Shown: positions 60,330-64,000 of the stretch, one piece after another | Layout of the letters: every line of letters begins with the position of its first letter | Numbering within the stretch: the stretch's first letter is position 1 | Origin: Todiramphus chloris collaris | Lineage: Eukaryota > Chordata > Aves > Coraciiformes > Alcedinidae | Assembly (NCBI GenBank): GCA_025345505.1 | Contig: JANVCC010000021.1 | Location: 27,459,208-27,523,207, forward strand | DNA length: 64,000 bases | Reading direction: 5' to 3' | The notes under the pieces: generated by a model | What the model was told of the DNA's origin: nothing | The model's database searches: none | Seen by the model: only the letters and a program-made list of their open reading frames with translations | Made by a program: the position numbers and the translations under genes

Positions 60330-61490
60330 CTGCACGGTTCTTGGTTGGTTTGTTTTTTTTTTTTTAAAGAATCTGTACTACATCAATTGGTTATTGCTAA
60401 GTTCATCCAATTTCTTTCTCTTTTAAAATAGAAAGCATGCGTTGAAAGGTTGTTGTGTTGGTTGTGGGGTTTGTTTTTTCTCTTGATTTATTTAATTATA
60501 TATTTTTCTCATGAATCTGAATGCATTCAGTCTTGATAAGGTAGTGTAGGAACCCCCCTCATCCAGTGGGGTTTTATCACATCACTAATGATTATTAGTC
60601 ATGCATATTTGGTATTACCCAGCTATAATTACAGATGAAATAGCTGTGAGTCTGTGTATCTGGCAATTCTACTCTCTTAATCAGAAGGGAAAAAGAAAAG
60701 ACTGTCCTTATTCATTTGGTTTTGGTTTTTTTTTTCTTGGCTTTCAAGTCTTTAAGCAAGTATAACTAAGAGACTTCTGAACTTCTTGCAGAGCCCCTGA
60801 TAGACAAACTGTCTTTATAAACCAAGAGTCAGAGGCTTAAGTACAAATGAATACATTATATGTGGGAAAGACACAACTTTTACTCTCAAAAATTAAATAA
60901 TTTGAAGTTTAGTTAGTAAAATGAGTTAGCTTTATTTTATTATTTTTTGCATACATTGTTTAGTGCCCTAAGGAAGGTACATATTATATATGTTAAAACA
61001 CGTGCTTTGATCTTACAAATGTGAGTAAAGGGCATTGGCCTCTCTTAGGAACACAGCCTGACGTGGCTTTGTTCTGAAGGAACTGAAAATTCCCAGAATT
61101 CATTATCAAGGTGATAGTCACTGTGGACGCTTAATTGTCTCAGCATAAGCACCGTTCTGATGCTCCCAGGTCTCAGTAATAGCAAGTGTACTGTAGCCCA
61201 TGCTTTGCAGTGCCTGAAGTAATCTAAACATGTCATTGCTAATTAGTGCTAATCGTGTCTTGTTGAGTCAGTGCCTTGTAACTGGAGCAGCAATACAGCT
61301 GGTGCAAACCTGTACCACACAGCAGCCAAAAGATGGAGCTGGGAAATAACACTTATGACGATGAGTGTTGAGTTGTCTCCTCTCACTCAGCAGTTCATGG
61401 CACTAACCTTTACCTCAGCACTGCAAGACCACTCCTTACAACAAAGCCTGACCTGATGCAGAGTATCAAGTGATGCTACTCTGTAAGCAT
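60330..61490. other. Short intergenic region between convergent genes
   Basis: A/T-rich, with several AATAAA or TTTATT motifs on both strands (for example around 60938-60950). No gene seen. Confidence 0.55.
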
Positions 61491-61497
61491 TGCTGTG

Positions 61498-61503
61498 TTT
61501 ATT
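61498..61503 (-). promoter_or_regulatory. Candidate ACOD1 poly(A) signal AATAAA (minus strand)
   Basis: TTTATT on the plus strand about 490 bases past the ACOD1 stop codon. Others lie nearby, so the site is uncertain. Confidence 0.35.
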
Positions 61504-61991
61504 ATAGCACAAACCTCAGAGCTCTGATGTCACTGGTGGCCACTTCAAGGAGGCTTTAGAGCTAAATCTGCAGAAATATATAAAGGCTTTTGTTGTCTAT
61601 CCTTCTCACAGTGATGTTTCTCGCATACACAGCATTTCCATACTCCTCTGGAATCTGGATTTCCTTTATGGAGTTATTTATCAGAAACAGAATATAGAGA
61701 CTTCTTTTGTCAGAAGAGCAGGGAAATTTTTGTGTCGTGCGCAAGCAGTGCTCTGCCTCTAGAGGTATAAAGATACTCGAAGGTGACTGTGCCAGCAGAG
61801 CGTCTTATGTTCAGCCTAAGTCGTGTGCTTAAGTGCTAAATTATTTGTTTAGTCAAACCCCACACTATTGGCCTGAGCGTGGCTCTTCTGTTACAGGAGG
61901 CCAGTTTAAAAGTGCCTGAGTCACTAAATGAGAGTTTGTCCTGAATTTTGTGTTTGCTTTGTGAACAGCAGCTAGCTGTGGCTTGGAACGT

Positions 61992-62946
61992 TCAAAGGAA
62001 GCATAGCTGCTCTGAAAGCGCTCTGGCTGACTGTCCCGATAAAAATGTACTTAGGGCAGAGCAGTCCTCTACTTTCTCCAGGTTGTACACTGTCTCTATA
62101 ACACCTTCTATAGCTTCCTCTGGCAGGACGCTGGAGGCATTGGATTGAAACTTCTTCTCCAAGTCCTCCTTTGTCAGAGGTGTTCTCCAGTGTCCGTAGA
62201 ATGTATCGCAGCGGTCGCTGATGGTGTTGCCATCCTGAAGTGTCACACTGACTTCGCAGTAAAGGCTCTCAAAGCTAGGTGTGTTATCAGGAGGGTGCTC
62301 CAGATGTGTTTTACAGAGGAGCTTTTGCAAGGCTGGCCGGTGAATGTTGTCACTGGCAAAGGACTGGACTGACATGCTGCCATCCAGCAAAGTGGAGCAT
62401 GCAACAAACTGGAAGGAGTGTCGAGCTTCATGCTCTGAGTTAGGGCTGGGTCTGTTCACATATTTGACCTCTGGGACTTTGAGAATGATTTTCTCAATTT
62501 TATCAAGAGGGAGCAAGTTGTCAGTGCTCCCCACAAGCTTCCTCCTAACGGACGATGCTGCGTCAGCCACCCAGTGCGTCCCAAGATGAGCAGGGAAGCG
62601 TTTGATGGCCACATCTTGCTGGTCCAACAGCCATGGGTAGGACTGCAAGGTTGGCAGAGTCTGTGGATTGTAATCTGTATAAAAGGCACCTATCCCCGAC
62701 TCCATATCCAAGATCTGTTTGTTTCCTTGAAGGCCCTGTGATGCTAAGCAAGCTGCTTCCAGGCCATGCTTGGCAGCATTGCCAACATGGAGGGGCTTCG
62801 TTTGGGTTGCTGCATTAGCCAGTGGAGCACCTGCATAGGAGGCAGCGATAGCCAAGGTGTTTTCACATTTCAGCTGATCGAGAGCCAGCAGTTTAGCACA
62901 AGCTGCTGCACTCCCCATCGTGCCAACCACAGTCGGCGGGTGAAAC
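61992..62946 (-). CDS. ACOD1: ACOD1 last coding exon
   Basis: Completes the Arg codon and reads FHPPTVVGTMGSAAACAKLL through NLEKVEDCSALSTFL to QLCFL-TGA. The acceptor is TTTTCTCAG. It carries active-site positions H159, K207 and H277. Confidence 0.96.
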
Positions 62947-63991
62947 CTGAGAAAACAAAATCTCTTCACTGCCATGTTTCAAAAAGTCACCTGAAGTCAC
63001 TACACAGACAAGTTCCAATTTCCTTTTACTGCTATGGAAGACAGATTGGACATAAACATAACATCCAGAATTCATATGCAGTCCTAACAAAAAAGGCTAG
63101 CACTTTCCCGTAGGAACAAGGTAAACTGGAATAGTGCACTTAGAATAGGTCTTCCCCAGCAAGCAAATGAAATCTTAGAACTGCTCATAGTTCAAGGCAA
63201 GGGCAAAAGCAACACAATTTATAGTCATCTGTAAATTATCTGTAAATTATTTATAGTCATCTATAAATTATGCATATTGGGGGAAGCAAGTTTTGTTATT
63301 CTGAACTAGTTTTGCAGAATTGCTAGAGGGAATACACAGAACATAGCAAGAAGACATCTAGTCCATGTCAAGCTTCAAGGCTTTCCCCTAAGCACACCCC
63401 ATCTTCTTGAGGTCTGCTCTGAGCCCAGCACGGGTGACTGCTGAGAACAAACTGTTGTAAGTGAGGCATGATCCTATGTATTCATGACAGCCTGAGACCT
63501 CTGCTGTTAAACGTTGCCCTTTTGCTGCTGTTGTTAATATACAGGGAGGTCATCACCTTCTTGTAAAGCGATTGATGCTCTCAAAAAGAAACCTATTTGC
63601 TAGGCTGTAAGGAGTTGTATAAATGTATTTATCTTTAAGATGAACCTTTCTTTAATTTCCAGGCAAACAACATAGAAAATATGATTGACCATGCCATTTG
63701 TATTTTAACTCGCATTTAACTAAGCATATTAACACTGAGAAAAAGTCCTTCTACTCCACTTTCTCCTCGAAGCATTTCTACATACCTTTTAGGAATATTC
63801 CTGGCTTCGCTGGAGAAGCGCAGCAGCCTGCCTTGCACTTCGATCCCCACATTGAAAGCTAAGAGCAGATCAAGACCTGAGATTTTTTTCTTCTGAGGAA
63901 AAGCTTCTGCGAGTGCAATCACAGCGGGGAGCACAGCCCCAGAGGGGTGAGTGGCTGGATGCCACGTGTCATCAAAATCCATTGAGTGCAC
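61992..63991 (-). CDS. ACOD1: ACOD1 (IRG1), cis-aconitate decarboxylase, C-terminal part, two exons
   Basis: Mitochondrial enzyme of the MmgE/PrpD family that makes itaconate from cis-aconitate and is strongly induced in activated macrophages. Two coding exons are seen, 63991-63786 and 62946-61992, joined through a split Arg codon (NIPKR/FHPP). They encode about 386 residues ending SEQLCFL, with stop TGA at 61992-61994. Numbering from human, with D93 in MDFDDTWHP, the reported active-site residues D93, T97, H103, H159 (FHPPTV), K207 (QTKPLHVGN) and H277 (FPAHLGTHW) all fall on identical residues without gaps. The predicted end near residue 474 compares with 481 in human. The earlier exons lie beyond the right edge. 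The gene is convergent with the GATD3-like gene. Confidence 0.97.
62947..63785 (-). other. ACOD1 intron
   Basis: A/T-rich intron of 839 bases. A short direct repeat with the words ATAGTCATCTGTAAATTAT and ATAGTCATCTATAAATTAT lies near 63220-63270. No other feature seen. Confidence 0.75.
63786..63991 (-). CDS. ACOD1: ACOD1 penultimate coding exon
   Basis: 68 codons plus 2 bases, VHSMDFDDTWHPATHPSGAV to NIPK plus AG of Arg. The acceptor CATTAG lies just inside the window edge. It carries active-site positions D93, T97 and H103. Confidence 0.93.
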
Positions 63992-64000
63992 CTAATGGAA

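Noticed and set aside
1-64000. CRISPR arrays, bacterial operons, tRNA or rRNA genes
   Set aside because: None seen; the window is vertebrate nuclear DNA and no cloverleaf or rRNA-like segment was recognised by eye.

Overview
The window is vertebrate nuclear DNA, almost certainly from a bird. The reasons are several CR1 LINE tails with the avian 3' end (tail repeats of the CATAGAATCATAGAA type and a characteristic reverse-transcriptase C-terminus), genes split by GT-AG introns, three GC-rich CpG-island promoters, and a gene order matching the human 13q22 block (ACOD1-CLN5-FBXL3-MYCBP2). In chicken this block lies on chromosome 1. The exact species cannot be told from the sequence.

Layout. (1) 1-7.1 kb, plus strand: the last six coding exons and 3'UTR of MYCBP2 (PAM/PHR1), encoding the RING-Cys-relay ubiquitin ligase module. 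(2) 7.1-17.2 kb: intergenic, with CR1 scraps and a C-rich block (about 10.7-13.9 kb) bounded by two diverged direct repeats that look like old LTRs. (3) 17.2-34.3 kb, plus strand: FBXL3, with a CpG-island promoter carrying very long G runs, a non-coding first exon and four coding exons. (4) 34.3-40.4 kb: intergenic, no gene seen. (5) 40.5-48.0 kb, minus strand: CLN5, four exons. (6) 48.1-54.9 kb: intergenic, with two CR1 copies and a dispersed short motif. (7) 55.2-60.3 kb, plus strand: a four-exon ES1/GATD3-family gene without a mitochondrial leader. (8) 61.5-64.0 kb, minus strand: the last two coding exons of ACOD1 (IRG1), continuing off the right edge.

The genes do not form one pathway. 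MYCBP2 and FBXL3 are ubiquitin-ligase components (axon biology and MYC binding; cryptochrome turnover in the circadian clock). CLN5 is a lysosomal lipid enzyme. ACOD1 makes itaconate in mitochondria. The GATD3-like protein is an uncharacterised DJ-1/PfpI-superfamily member. CLN5 and the GATD3-like gene are divergent about 7.4 kb apart. FBXL3/CLN5 and GATD3-like/ACOD1 are convergent pairs.

The most unexpected item is the GATD3-family gene between CLN5 and ACOD1, an interval that in human is not known to hold such a gene. I saw no wholly new system. Exon limits were set by reading frame, splice dinucleotides and remembered family sequences, not by alignment or RNA data.
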